From the NCBI GenBank assembly GCA_046292465.1, contig JBKBRB010000010.1:1-64000 (forward strand): a DNA stretch of 64,000 nucleotides. The letters are read 5' to 3'. How positions within the stretch are numbered: position 1 is the first letter of the stretch; each line of letters opens with the position of its first letter. The notes beneath the pieces are model-generated. The model saw only the letters and a list, made by a program, of their open reading frames with translations. It had not been told where the DNA came from and ran no database searches. The stretch comes from JANWWM01 sp046292465. Its GTDB lineage: Bacteria; Bacteroidota; Chlorobiia; Chlorobiales; Thermochlorobacteraceae. Position numbers and translations under genes: made by a program. Shown here in pieces: positions 1 through 7,849 of the stretch.

Positions 1-2
1 AC

Positions 3-1856
3 CGCACCTATTCGCGATGGCTTCCTGAAAAAGGTCGGCGCGAAACATGGGTGGAAACCGTTGACCGCTACATTGCTTTTATGCGTGAGAATTTGGGCGA
101 TAAACTCACCCAAGCCGAATATGCCGAAGTGCGAGAGGCGATTTTGAAACAAGAAGTCATGCCGTCAATGCGGCTTTTGTGGAGCGCAGGCGAAGCGGCG
201 CGCAAGACCAACGTGGCGGCTTACAACTGCTCGTTCATCGCCCCTGAATCCTTGCAAGATTTCGGCGAAATTATGTATATCCTCATGTGCGGCACCGGCG
301 TTGGTTTTTCGGTCGAGCAACAATCGATTCATAAGTTGCCGCAAATCAAAAAGCAAACAGGAAAGAAATTGCCGACGCATGTGGTCGAGGATAGCAAAGA
401 AGGTTGGGCAGATGCATTCGTCTTTGGCTTGAAGACATGGTTCAACGGCGAAGATGTGGCGTTTGATTATTCAAGAGTGCGACCACAAGGTGCGCGATTG
501 AAAACGATGGGCGGTAGAGCCTCGGGACCAGAGCCGCTTCGCGCGTTGATGGAGTTCAGCCGTGAAAGAATTTTACAGCGTCAAGGGCGGCGGCTCAACA
601 CGCTCGATGTGCATGACATTATTTGCAAAATCGGCGAAGTGGTAGTGATGGGCGGCGTGCGTCGCAGTGCCTTGATTTCGCTTTCCGATTTGGACGATGT
701 CGATATGCGCCACGCCAAAGACGGCGCGTTCTACATCTCGCACCCAGAGCGAAGCATGGCAAATAACTCTGCCATCTACAACGAAAAGCCCACAGTTTCA
801 GAATTTCTCGACGAGTGGCTCTCGCTTATTAAATCGGGAAGTGGTGAGCGCGGCATCTTCAACCGTTCAACCCTCTTGGAGCAACTGCCTGAACGCCGAC
901 GCGAAAGTTTTGCCAGTCACCTTGCGACTTGCGGCACCAATCCGTGCGGCGAAATCATCTTGCGCTCAAAGCAGTTCTGCAATCTTTCCGAAGTCGTCGC
1001 TCGTGCTGAAGACACGCCCGAAACCTTGCTTCGCAAAATTCGCCTTGCAACCATTCTTGGCACATATCAATCCACGCTGACGAACTTTCCATACCTTTCG
1101 CCCGAATGGAAAAAGAACTGCGAAGAAGAACGCTTGCTCGGCGTTTCAATTACAGGGCAGTGGGATTCGCCAGCGGTGCGAAACCCTGAAACGCTACGCG
1201 CCTTGAAAGCCGAAGCCATCAAGGTCAACGAAGAATACGCCAAGCGATTCGGAATCAATGCGTCAACATGCGTTACTTGTGTGAAGCCATCAGGAACCGT
1301 GTCGCAACTCGTCGATGCCTCTTCAGGCATGCATCCACGACATGCGCCGTATTACATTCGCCGCATTCGCATTTCGGCAACCGACCCGCTCTTCAAGATG
1401 CTCAAAGACCAAAAGTTTCCCTACAAGCCTGAAGTTGGACAAACCGAAAGCGATGCTACAACCTACGTGCTCGAGTTCCCTGTAAAAGCACCTGACGGCG
1501 CAATCTATCGCGACGACCTTTCCGCAATCGAGCAGTTAGAATACTGGAAACAAGTCAAAGTCAATTTCACCGAACATAATCCGTCAGTTACAGTCAGCGT
1601 GAGCGACGACGAATGGTTGGAAGTCGGAAATTGGCTTTACAAAAATTGGGAAATAATCGGTGGCTTATCGTTCTTGCCGCGCACCAATCACGTGTATGCG
1701 CTCGCGCCCTACGAAGCCATCAGCAAAGAAAAATATGAGCAACTTGCAAACGCACTGCCGAAAATTGACTTTGCAGAAATCGTTTGCTATGAAGAAACAG
1801 ATGAAACACAAGGCGCCAAAGAACTCGCGTGTGTTGCGGGCAGTTGCGAACTCTAA
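3..1856 (+). CDS. nrdJ: Adenosylcobalamin-dependent (class II) ribonucleoside-triphosphate reductase, 5'-truncated by window edge
   Basis: Reduces ribonucleotides to deoxyribonucleotides using a B12-derived radical, so it works with or without oxygen. The reading frame is open from base 3: it reads RTYSRWLPEKGRRETW before the first GTG at 51, which resembles the conserved N-terminal part of this family, so the true start lies left of the window and the GTG is internal. About 617 residues are visible against roughly 740 in the Lactobacillus-type enzyme. Visible hallmarks are NCSF (first redox Cys of the active site), TNPCGEI near bases 936-956 (radical Cys and catalytic Glu), a following FCNLSE, and a C-terminal CVAGSC pair that re-reduces the active site. 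A terminator follows directly. The family call is secure; the missing N-terminus cannot be judged. Confidence 0.93.
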   Translation, partial: RTYSRWLPEKGRRETWVETVDRYIAFMRENLGDKLTQAEYAEVREAILKQEVMPSMRLLWSAGEAARKTNVAAYNCSFIAPESLQDFGEIMYILMCGTGVGFSVEQQSIHKLPQIKKQTGKKLPTHVVEDSKEGWADAFVFGLKTWFNGEDVAFDYSRVRPQGARLKTMGGRASGPEPLRALMEFSRERILQRQGRRLNTLDVHDIICKIGEVVVMGGVRRSALISLSDLDDVDMRHAKDGAFYISHPERSMANNSAIYNEKPTVSEFLDEWLSLIKSGSGERGIFNRSTLLEQLPERRRESFASHLATCGTNPCGEIILRSKQFCNLSEVVARAEDTPETLLRKIRLATILGTYQSTLTNFPYLSPEWKKNCEEERLLGVSITGQWDSPAVRNPETLRALKAEAIKVNEEYAKRFGINASTCVTCVKPSGTVSQLVDASSGMHPRHAPYYIRRIRISATDPLFKMLKDQKFPYKPEVGQTESDATTYVLEFPVKAPDGAIYRDDLSAIEQLEYWKQVKVNFTEHNPSVTVSVSDDEWLEVGNWLYKNWEIIGGLSFLPRTNHVYALAPYEAISKEKYEQLANALPKIDFAEIVCYEETDETQGAKELACVAGSCEL

Positions 1857-1884
1857 AATGCGCCGATGAACGAAACGCAGTTGA

Positions 1885-1917
1885 AAAAGGCGGAGCAAAT
1901 ATCTCCGCCTTTTCCTT
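1885..1917 (+). terminator. Rho-independent terminator of nrdJ
   Basis: AAGGCGGAG (1887-1895) pairs perfectly with CTCCGCCTT (1903-1911) across a 7-nt loop and runs into TTTCCTTTC. It lies about 30 bases after the nrdJ stop. Confidence 0.85.
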
Positions 1918-1978
1918 TCGATGCGTTTGTTTGATTCGTCAAGTGTTTTTTGTTTCTTGAAGACAATTCAATCAAATG

Positions 1979-3101
1979 CACCACGATGTCCGAAGTTGCA
2001 AAGAAGGTTTATTCACTTGAAGAATACCTTGCGCTTGAAGCCACAAGCCAAGAGAAGCACGAGTATTACAACGGCGAAATTTTCGCAATGGCGGGCGGCA
2101 CATTCCAACACGCCGTCATTACGCTGAACATTGTGTCGTTGTTGAAAAAACGGCTCACAGGAAAAACCTGTCGCGTGCTATCGGAACAAATGCGCATTGC
2201 GACGCCGAGCGGGCTTTATACTTATCCTGACGCATCGGTGTATTGTGGCAAGCCTGAGTTGAGCGAAGCACAAACGGAGTTGAGAAATCCTGTGGTGATT
2301 GTGGAAGTGTTATCGGCAAGCACAAGGAACTACGACCGAGGCGAGAAGTTTCGGCTGTATCGGACGATAGGGTCGTTTCGCGAGTATGTGTTGGTGGAGT
2401 CGGAAAGTGTGTTGGTGGAGCATTATTCCAAGCGCGAGACGGGGGAGTGGGTGTTGCGCGAATACACAAGGCTGACGGACGAAGTAGAACTTCACGCCAT
2501 TGAAGAGCGGCTAACTCTGCACGAGATTTATGAAGATGTGAGATTTGAGGCAATATCGTCGTAACAAGAGAAACTCAACACCACGATGTCCGAAGTTGCA
2601 AAGAAGGTTTATTCGCTTGAAGAATACCTTGCGCTTGAAGCCACAAGCCAAGAGAAGCACGAGTATTACAACGGCGAAATTTTCGCAATGGCGGGCGGCA
2701 CATTCCGACATGCACAAATCGTCGAGAATGTATTTGTCGCGCTACGCCAACGCCTGAAAGGAAAACCGTGTCAGCCTAAAAGTAGCGACATGCGCATTGC
2801 GACGCCGAGCGGGCTTTATACTTATCCTGACGCATCGGTGTATTGTGGCAAGCCTGAGTTGAGCGAAGCACAAACGGAGTTGAGAAATCCTGTGGTGATT
2901 GTGGAAGTGTTATCGGCAAGCACAAGGAACTACGACCGAGGCGAGAAGTTTCGGCTGTATCGGACGATAGGGTCGTTTCGCGAGTATGTGTTGGTGGAGT
3001 CGGAAAGTGTGTTGGTGGAGCATTATTCCAAGCGCGAGACGGGGGAGTGGGTGTTGCGCGAATACACAAGGCTGACGGACGAAGTAGAACTTCACGCCAT
3101 T
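1979..3101 (+). repeat. Tandem duplication of 600-bp period with divergent central island
   Basis: Bases 1979-2106 match 2579-2706 with a single difference (2015 A versus 2615 G). Bases 2190-2501 match 2790-3101 with no difference over 312 bp, including all synonymous sites. Between these, 2107-2189 versus 2707-2789 are largely unalike, although the length is kept. The left edge of identity starts just 7 bases before each ATG. Confidence 0.95.
1986..2564 (+). CDS. Uma2 family endonuclease-like protein (DUF820), copy 1
   Basis: A 192-residue protein of the Uma2/DUF820 family, which has the PD-(D/E)XK nuclease fold; the biological role is unknown. Seen: YPDAS (acidic residue of the nuclease core), then IVEVLSAST and a conserved YDRGEKFRLYR helix region. 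An upstream in-frame ATG exists at 1950, but I chose ATG 1986 because it aligns exactly with the start of copy 2 at 2586 and the upstream bases do not match. The gene is one half of a tandem pair 600 bp apart. Its residues ~41-68 differ strongly from copy 2 while both flanks are almost identical at DNA level. Such genes are common in multicopy families in Cyanobacteria, Chloroflexi and Chlorobi-type genomes. Confidence 0.85.
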   Translation: MSEVAKKVYSLEEYLALEATSQEKHEYYNGEIFAMAGGTFQHAVITLNIVSLLKKRLTGKTCRVLSEQMRIATPSGLYTYPDASVYCGKPELSEAQTELRNPVVIVEVLSASTRNYDRGEKFRLYRTIGSFREYVLVESESVLVEHYSKRETGEWVLREYTRLTDEVELHAIEERLTLHEIYEDVRFEAISS

Positions 3102-3164
3102 AAGGAAAACATTTCGCTTCAAGAGATTTACGAAGAGGTTACCTTCAACTCAAAAGCAGAATGA
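2586..3164 (+). CDS. Uma2 family endonuclease-like protein (DUF820), copy 2
   Basis: Second member of the tandem pair, 192 residues, starting 21 bases after copy 1 stops. It has the same PD-(D/E)XK-type signatures (YPDAS, IVEVLSAST) and the same total length. The protein differs from copy 1 mainly in the block RHAQIVENVFVALRQRL and the next ~11 residues, and in the last ~25 residues. The substrate is unknown; a nuclease role is known only from the fold. The pair is probably co-transcribed, since there is no terminator or obvious promoter between them. Confidence 0.85.
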   Translation: MSEVAKKVYSLEEYLALEATSQEKHEYYNGEIFAMAGGTFRHAQIVENVFVALRQRLKGKPCQPKSSDMRIATPSGLYTYPDASVYCGKPELSEAQTELRNPVVIVEVLSASTRNYDRGEKFRLYRTIGSFREYVLVESESVLVEHYSKRETGEWVLREYTRLTDEVELHAIKENISLQEIYEEVTFNSKAE

Positions 3165-3178
3165 CAAGTCGTTACAGG

Positions 3179-3757
3179 TTACTTTTGCGGTGTTGGCTTT
3201 TGGAGCGATTGAATGGTTTGGTCTTGTTCGGCGATGCGAGCGTTGAGTTTTTGAATGGTGGCGTCGCGCTGTGAAATGCTGGTGTTGAGCGAGCGAATGG
3301 TGGCGTCGCGCTGTGAAATGGCTTGATTGAGCGATTCGTTCTGTTCGTCTTTTTGTTTGAGTTGGGTTTGTTGCTGTTTGATAAGCGACTCCTGTTGTTT
3401 GATGAACGATTCTTGCTTGGCGAGGTCGCGTTGAAGCGATTGAAGTTCGCCTTCGCGAAGTTTAATCGTGTTCAGAAGTGTATCAATGCGCTTGTTGCGT
3501 TCTTCGATGATGGCTTGTTTATTAACGAGTTCTGCTTCGAGGCGGCGATTTTCGTCCAAGCGTTCTTGCAGTTTGCTTGCCGATTCCCCAAAATCTCGAA
3601 TCACATTGCTTTTGAATTCATTGACACGGTCGTATTCGCGCTTGAGCGAATCGAGCGAGATTTGTTTTTGTGCGGCGTCGCGTTTCAATCGTTCTAATTC
3701 TTCTTGATTGCATGCTGAAAGCAGAAAGAAAAGTGAAAAAAGTGCGACTTGTTTCAT
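3179..3757 (-). CDS. Coiled-coil lipoprotein
   Basis: A 192-residue predicted lipoprotein. The N-terminus MKQVALFSLFFLLSAC is a lipoprotein signal peptide with lipobox LSAC (Cys16), and the following NQEE has no clear inner-membrane retention signal. Nearly all of the mature protein is predicted long helix: heptad-like, Gln/Glu/Lys rich, with a 14-residue internal repeat (SQRDATIRSLN / SQRDATIQKLN). At DNA level a 26-bp sequence recurs at 3253-3278 and 3295-3320, 42 bp apart, matching that period. It begins 2 bases after the stop of the PorV/PorQ-like gene, so the two are probably one operon. No enzymatic domain is visible; a structural or tethering role is inference. Confidence 0.8.
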   Translation of the reverse strand: MKQVALFSLFFLLSACNQEELERLKRDAAQKQISLDSLKREYDRVNEFKSNVIRDFGESASKLQERLDENRRLEAELVNKQAIIEERNKRIDTLLNTIKLREGELQSLQRDLAKQESFIKQQESLIKQQQTQLKQKDEQNESLNQAISQRDATIRSLNTSISQRDATIQKLNARIAEQDQTIQSLQKPTPQK

Positions 3758-3759
3758 GG

Positions 3760-4650
3760 TCAGTAAGAAACTTGAAGCGTTAAAAGGTTTGCTGTTCCGA
3801 GTTCATTGGAGAAGGGCACGAAGGCATAATCGAAGTTGAAGTTTCCATAGCGAATGCCGATACCGCCTGAAAGAGCGCGCGAGGCGTTGCCGAAGACATA
3901 ACCGAATCGAACCCAAAACTGATTGCGAAACTCGAATTCGCCGCCGAAACTTGCGAAAGTATTCCCTGAAAAAACATGTTCAAGATTGCCCTCGAGCAAG
4001 AGCGTTCCGCCGAGCGACGAGAGTTGAACGGGAGAGGCGGCACCGACGCGAAACAAGGTGGGCAGTGTGGTGGATTCATCGCGCAAGGCGTTCATAGAGC
4101 CAATGTTTTGAAGCGTTGCCGCCAGTGTGAGCGGATTTTTTTCAAAGCGATAGACGGCGGAAAGGTCGGCGGCGTAGCCACTGGCTTCATCGATGAAAAG
4201 TTTTTCGTAAATGAACTTTCCGGTGAGCGCGAGCGAGAGTTGTTTATCGAAAGAGCGAGCGTAAGAGACGGCAAACGCGGCGTTTTGCGAATCAAACAAG
4301 CCGTCGGGTTCAGTGGTGGCGCGGGTGCGAATGGGAATATCGCGAACAGAAAGCCATGTGAGCGAAACGCCCCACGACGCCGTTTCACCTTTGAACTTTG
4401 CCGCAACGAAACTACTGTAAGTGTCAAAGATGTAAAGATTTTGTGAGAAGAGAACGGACGATGTTTCGCCGTCGGTCAAACGGGCAGGGTTGTAATAGTT
4501 TGCCGCCGCACCTGTGGCTGATGCCGTGCCGACGTTCGCCATTGCTTGTTCGCGCGCCGTTGTGCCGATTCTTAAAAAGGTTAAGCCAGTTTCTTGTGCA
4601 AAGAGGCTTGCGCTGCTCAAAGAGAGAAACAGTCCGAGAAAAAATCGCAT
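3760..4650 (-). CDS. PorV/PorQ family outer-membrane protein
   Basis: A 296-residue beta-barrel protein of the PorV/PorQ type. PorV binds type IX secretion cargo at the outer membrane in Bacteroidota. ATG 4650 gives a clean signal peptide (MRFFLGLFLSLSSASLFAQ); the frame extends upstream to 4716 but that stretch lacks a signal peptide. Typical family features are FLRIGTTAREQAMANVGTA, NPARL after the first strands, and a C-terminal barrel ending in aromatic Tyr (LQVSY). Two proteins with type IX sorting domains occur elsewhere in the window, which fits. Whether it is PorV, PorQ or a paralogue cannot be decided here. Confidence 0.82.
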   Translation of the reverse strand: MRFFLGLFLSLSSASLFAQETGLTFLRIGTTAREQAMANVGTASATGAAANYYNPARLTDGETSSVLFSQNLYIFDTYSSFVAAKFKGETASWGVSLTWLSVRDIPIRTRATTEPDGLFDSQNAAFAVSYARSFDKQLSLALTGKFIYEKLFIDEASGYAADLSAVYRFEKNPLTLAATLQNIGSMNALRDESTTLPTLFRVGAASPVQLSSLGGTLLLEGNLEHVFSGNTFASFGGEFEFRNQFWVRFGYVFGNASRALSGGIGIRYGNFNFDYAFVPFSNELGTANLLTLQVSY

Positions 4651-4756
4651 GGAGTTAAAGTGAGTTGATAAAAAGTAGGTGAAGATACAAGAAAAGCCGT
4701 CGCAAAGGCAAGGCATAACTTGTGCCGTAGCGGTTGTAAGGCGTTCAGTGTAAAAT

Positions 4757-4787
4757 TTGTAAGCAAAAGTAAAACTTTTTATATTCG
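4757..4787 (+). promoter_or_regulatory. Candidate Bacteroidota-type promoter upstream of queA
   Basis: TTG at 4757-4759, a 20-base spacer, then TATATTCG at 4780-4787, one base off the TAnnTTTG -7 consensus. It lies 130 bases before the queA ATG, so the leader would be long. It could also be fortuitous in this AT-rich gap. Confidence 0.4.
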
Positions 4788-4811
4788 TAACATTTTTGGA
4801 TTAGCCGTAAT

Positions 4812-4839
4812 CAGTTCTTTTTGTTCAGTTCTTTTTGTT
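4812..4839 (+). repeat. Tandem 14-bp repeat in queA leader
   Basis: CAGTTCTTTTTGTT occurs twice back to back (4812-4825, 4826-4839) in the 266-bp gap between the divergent PorV/PorQ-like gene and queA. Nothing else coding is visible in this gap. Confidence 0.8.
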
Positions 4840-4916
4840 AAAAGCCGAAGAGTAAATCAGATTCTCGCCGCGAGTAACGCATTCAATCTAATCTAAAACC
4901 ACCGCAACAGTTGCAC

Positions 4917-5957
4917 ATGAGACTATCGGAATTTCGCTACAACCTTCCCAAAAATTTGATTGCTTCAGTTCCCAAAGAGCCTCGTGATAAGTGCAAGATG
5001 ATGGTGATTGACCGCCGCAAAAAAGAAATTACCGACCACAAGTTTTCTGACATTACGTCGTTTCTCAAAAAAGGCGACGTGCTGGTGCTCAACGACACGA
5101 AAGTATTTCCGGCACGGCTTTATGGGCATAAAGAAAAGACCTCCGCGAAAATTGAAGTCTTCTTGCTTCGCGAACTCAATAAGCAAATGGGACTTTGGGA
5201 TGTGCTCGTAGAGCCAGCGCGCAAGGTTCGTGTCGGAAACAAAATTTACTTCCCACAAGATTTAGTGGCGGAAGTTGTCGATAATACAACCTCGCGCGGC
5301 AGAACGATTCGCTTCCTCAATCCTGAAATTGATATTTACGAGATGGTCGAGAAAATTGGCTACATGCCAATTCCAGACTACATCAAGCGCGAGCCTGACG
5401 AAAAAGATAAAGTGCGTTACCAAACCGTTTATGCGCGCGTGCCCGGCGCGGTTGTTGCGCCGGCTGCTGGACTTCACTTCACGACGGAACTGCTCACGAA
5501 AATTAAACGCATGGGCGTTGAAATCATCTCAATTACGCTTCACCCTGGACGCAGTGTTTTCAGTCCGATTGAAGTCGAAGATATCTCAAAGCATAAGATG
5601 GATTCGGAATATGTCAATGTGCCGTATTCGACGGCGCAAAAAATTAACGAGGTCAAAACAAAGAAGTCGGGGCGCGTGGTTGCCGTTGGCACAACGGTCT
5701 GCCGCGCGTTGGAAGCGCACGCCACTGTCGAAGGACGCATTAAATTCGGCGAAGGATGGACGGATAAGTTCATCTACCCGCCTTACGAGTTCAAAGTAGT
5801 CGATATGCTTATTACAAACTTTCAACTTCCTGAAACAACACCCCTCATGCTCGTTTCTGCTTTTGCCGGACACGACACTCTGATGAAGGCTTACAAACAA
5901 GCCATCAAAACCGGCTATCGCTTTTTAGCATATGGCGACGCTATGCTGATTTACTAA
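4917..5957 (+). CDS. queA: S-adenosylmethionine:tRNA ribosyltransferase-isomerase
   Basis: Transfers and isomerises the ribose of SAM onto 7-aminomethyl-7-deazaguanine at the wobble position of tRNAs, giving epoxyqueuosine. The protein is 346 residues from ATG 4917 (a TTG lies two codons upstream), normal for the family. Family hallmarks are seen along its length: an N-terminal LSEFRYNLPKNLIA, VLNDTKVFPARL, then PGAVVAPAAGLHFT in the middle, ISITLHPGRSVF, and ITNFQLPETTPLMLVSAF near the C-terminus. It acts in the cytoplasm. It is followed 26 bases later by a flippase gene on the same strand. Identification is secure. Confidence 0.97.
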   Translation: MRLSEFRYNLPKNLIASVPKEPRDKCKMMVIDRRKKEITDHKFSDITSFLKKGDVLVLNDTKVFPARLYGHKEKTSAKIEVFLLRELNKQMGLWDVLVEPARKVRVGNKIYFPQDLVAEVVDNTTSRGRTIRFLNPEIDIYEMVEKIGYMPIPDYIKREPDEKDKVRYQTVYARVPGAVVAPAAGLHFTTELLTKIKRMGVEIISITLHPGRSVFSPIEVEDISKHKMDSEYVNVPYSTAQKINEVKTKKSGRVVAVGTTVCRALEAHATVEGRIKFGEGWTDKFIYPPYEFKVVDMLITNFQLPETTPLMLVSAFAGHDTLMKAYKQAIKTGYRFLAYGDAMLIY

Positions 5958-5983
5958 CTGCATTCTGAACGCTTCGCACACTC

Positions 5984-7450
5984 GTGTTGCTACGTCGTTT
6001 TTCAACTGCCGCAACAGTCTACACTGCCGTCAGCACGCTTGGAAAAGCGATAAACTTCTTGCTTGTGCCATTTTACACGCATGTTATTCCGCCTGATGAA
6101 TTCGGAGTTTATAGCGCGCTCTTTCCGTTTTATGCTGTCATGCTCATGATTTTTCAATACGGCATGCCCTCTGCCATTATCAAGTTTTACGCTGAAGCTA
6201 AAACTCACACCGAAAAGCAAAACTTTGTCTCTACACTTTTTGCGATGCAAACAGCGAGCGCATTCATGATGTCGCTGTTGATGATTGCACTTGCAATGCC
6301 GATTTCGCTGCTCTTCATCGGCAGTTCCAACTATGCTGATTCCATCGTCTTGATTGCTATTAGCCTTTTTGTTGAAACACTCGGATTTAATTTGCTCTGG
6401 CTGATTCGGTCCGACAATCGGCTGGCACTGTTTGCGTTCATTTCGCTTGTGTCGCTTGCAATTAACATCGGCGTTGTTTTATGGCTCGTGCCGAAAGGCA
6501 ATTATGTGTTCAATTTGTTTTTAGCGCAAGTGGTTGCTGTTGTTTTCACATTCAGCGTGGCGTTTGTCGCAAATGCGAATCTGTTCAAACGTTATTTCGA
6601 CAAAAACCTTGCAAAGAAACTCTGGCAGTTTGGGTATCCGCTTTTGGGCTACGGCATTTTGTCAGTTCTACTCGATTCGCTCGATAAGGTGTTGGTAACG
6701 CGCTTTATCTCAAAAGAAGCCGGCGGAATTTACAGCATAGGCTATCGCTTGGGAATGGTGATGTCGATTTTGAATGTGTCGTTTCGCACAGCGCTCTTGC
6801 CGTTTTTTGCGCAGCGCGTTGAATCTCATTCGCCACAAGAAAACGAGATGCTCTTTGTTCAAATTTTTTCGCTTTACACAACAGGGCTGGCGGCAGTCTT
6901 TTTAGTACTGTCATTTTTCGTGCGCGACTTTATGACGGTAGAAATTTTCGGCTACGCGCTCTTCAAGCAAACCTATTTGCCTGCGGCGACGCTGACGCCA
7001 ATAGTGCTCCTTGCTTATTTGATTGCCGCACCAACAGAGTTCAGCAAAGCTGCATTGACAAAGTCAGGCGACACAAAAGTGCTACTGACCGCAGCGCTAT
7101 GGAGTTTTCTAATTAACCTTGCGCTTCTAATACTCGTGATAAGTTTTCCGCCAAGCGACACGGTGCTGACGCTTCAACTGGTAGCACTTGCAACCGTAGC
7201 GGCGTATCTTTTCAATTTGCAGTATTTTTATCGCAAAAGCAGAGCCGTCGACACAACGCCATATCCAATGAAGCGTTTTTTCTTGATGGTCGTAATTGCG
7301 GTGAGTGCAGTTGCGCTCAATGAACAATGGCTGAACGCAGAATCGCTTTGGCTTCGTTGTGTGGTGTGTACAATAAGCCTTGGCACGATTGCAACAATCG
7401 GATTTATGCCAACTTGGAAGTCAAAACAGCAAAAAACGAGACGTGATTGA
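5984..7450 (+). CDS. Polysaccharide/lipid-linked oligosaccharide flippase (MATE/Wzx superfamily)
   Basis: A 488-residue integral membrane protein with about 12-14 hydrophobic segments spread over its whole length. The opening LGKAINFLLVPFYTHVIPPDEFGVYS region is typical of polysaccharide-biosynthesis (Wzx/RfbX) exporters, which move lipid-linked sugars across the inner membrane. The start is GTG 5984, with TTG 5987 as an alternative; no ATG is available close to the conserved N-terminus. It is downstream of queA with a short gap and no terminator. No glycosyltransferase cluster surrounds it, so the exported sugar is unknown. Confidence 0.85.
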   Translation: MLLRRFSTAATVYTAVSTLGKAINFLLVPFYTHVIPPDEFGVYSALFPFYAVMLMIFQYGMPSAIIKFYAEAKTHTEKQNFVSTLFAMQTASAFMMSLLMIALAMPISLLFIGSSNYADSIVLIAISLFVETLGFNLLWLIRSDNRLALFAFISLVSLAINIGVVLWLVPKGNYVFNLFLAQVVAVVFTFSVAFVANANLFKRYFDKNLAKKLWQFGYPLLGYGILSVLLDSLDKVLVTRFISKEAGGIYSIGYRLGMVMSILNVSFRTALLPFFAQRVESHSPQENEMLFVQIFSLYTTGLAAVFLVLSFFVRDFMTVEIFGYALFKQTYLPAATLTPIVLLAYLIAAPTEFSKAALTKSGDTKVLLTAALWSFLINLALLILVISFPPSDTVLTLQLVALATVAAYLFNLQYFYRKSRAVDTTPYPMKRFFLMVVIAVSAVALNEQWLNAESLWLRCVVCTISLGTIATIGFMPTWKSKQQKTRRD

Positions 7451-7476
7451 GATGAGAAATTTCTCTCCTATATTGT
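7447..7476 (+). promoter_or_regulatory. Promoter with palindromic spacer upstream of the arsenosugar-type cassette
   Basis: TTG (7447-7449), 19-base spacer, TATATTGT (7469-7476), 37 bases before the ATG at 7513. The spacer holds a perfect 12-bp palindrome, GAGAAATTTCTC (7454-7465). A repressor bound there would sit between the -33 and -7 boxes. The promoter is read from the motif; the regulator is unknown. Confidence 0.5.
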
Positions 7477-7512
7477 TCTAGCATTCTTCACACGCTTAAC
7501 AAACTTCAAATT

Positions 7513-7845
7513 ATGAATACCTACTACAATCCTGCAGACCTTGCCAAGTTTCCCGAAGTTGGTGAAGGTAACAAAGAACTCATGGATAAATTCTTTGCGT
7601 GGTATGGTGCAGTCTTCGCCGAAGGCGCGCTAAGCGAACGCGAAAAAGCCTTGATTGCACTTGCCGTTGCGCACGCCGTTCAGTGCCCTTATTGCATTGA
7701 CGCCTACACGCAAGAGTCGCTCGCCAAAGGCGCAACGCTTGAGCAAATGACCGAAGCCGTTCACGTTTCAGCGGCAATAAGAGGCGGCGCAACACTCGTT
7801 CACGGCGTTCAAATGAAAAACGTCTATCAAAAACTTTCAATGTAA
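7513..7845 (+). CDS. Arsenosugar biosynthesis-associated peroxidase-like protein (AhpD/carboxymuconolactone decarboxylase fold)
   Basis: A 110-residue AhpD-like protein. Seen: the EKALIALAVAHAVQCPYC region with a CPYC redox motif (Cys56 and Cys59) and a downstream conserved His (VHVSAAIRGG). Small AhpD-fold proteins of this kind are regularly found next to ArsS-type radical SAM genes and are annotated as arsenosugar-associated peroxidase-like proteins. Here the radical SAM gene starts 4 bases after the stop, so co-translation is likely. The name rests on context plus family resemblance; a general peroxidase or dehydrogenase-like role is possible. Confidence 0.82.
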   Translation: MNTYYNPADLAKFPEVGEGNKELMDKFFAWYGAVFAEGALSEREKALIALAVAHAVQCPYCIDAYTQESLAKGATLEQMTEAVHVSAAIRGGATLVHGVQMKNVYQKLSM

Positions 7846-7849
7846 GCAC

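Noticed and set aside
1979..3101. Uma2 pair as part of a transposon
   Set aside because: No transposase, terminal inverted repeats or target duplications are visible; the duplication is explained by tandem copying and conversion.
4717..4916. Possible preQ1 or other riboswitch before queA
   Set aside because: The gap holds a promoter-like box and a tandem 14-bp repeat but no recognisable preQ1 pseudoknot; queA acts after preQ1 incorporation, so a riboswitch is not expected.
5275..5799. 174-codon open frame on the plus strand
   Set aside because: Another frame of queA; Arg/Ser-rich translation without a family match.
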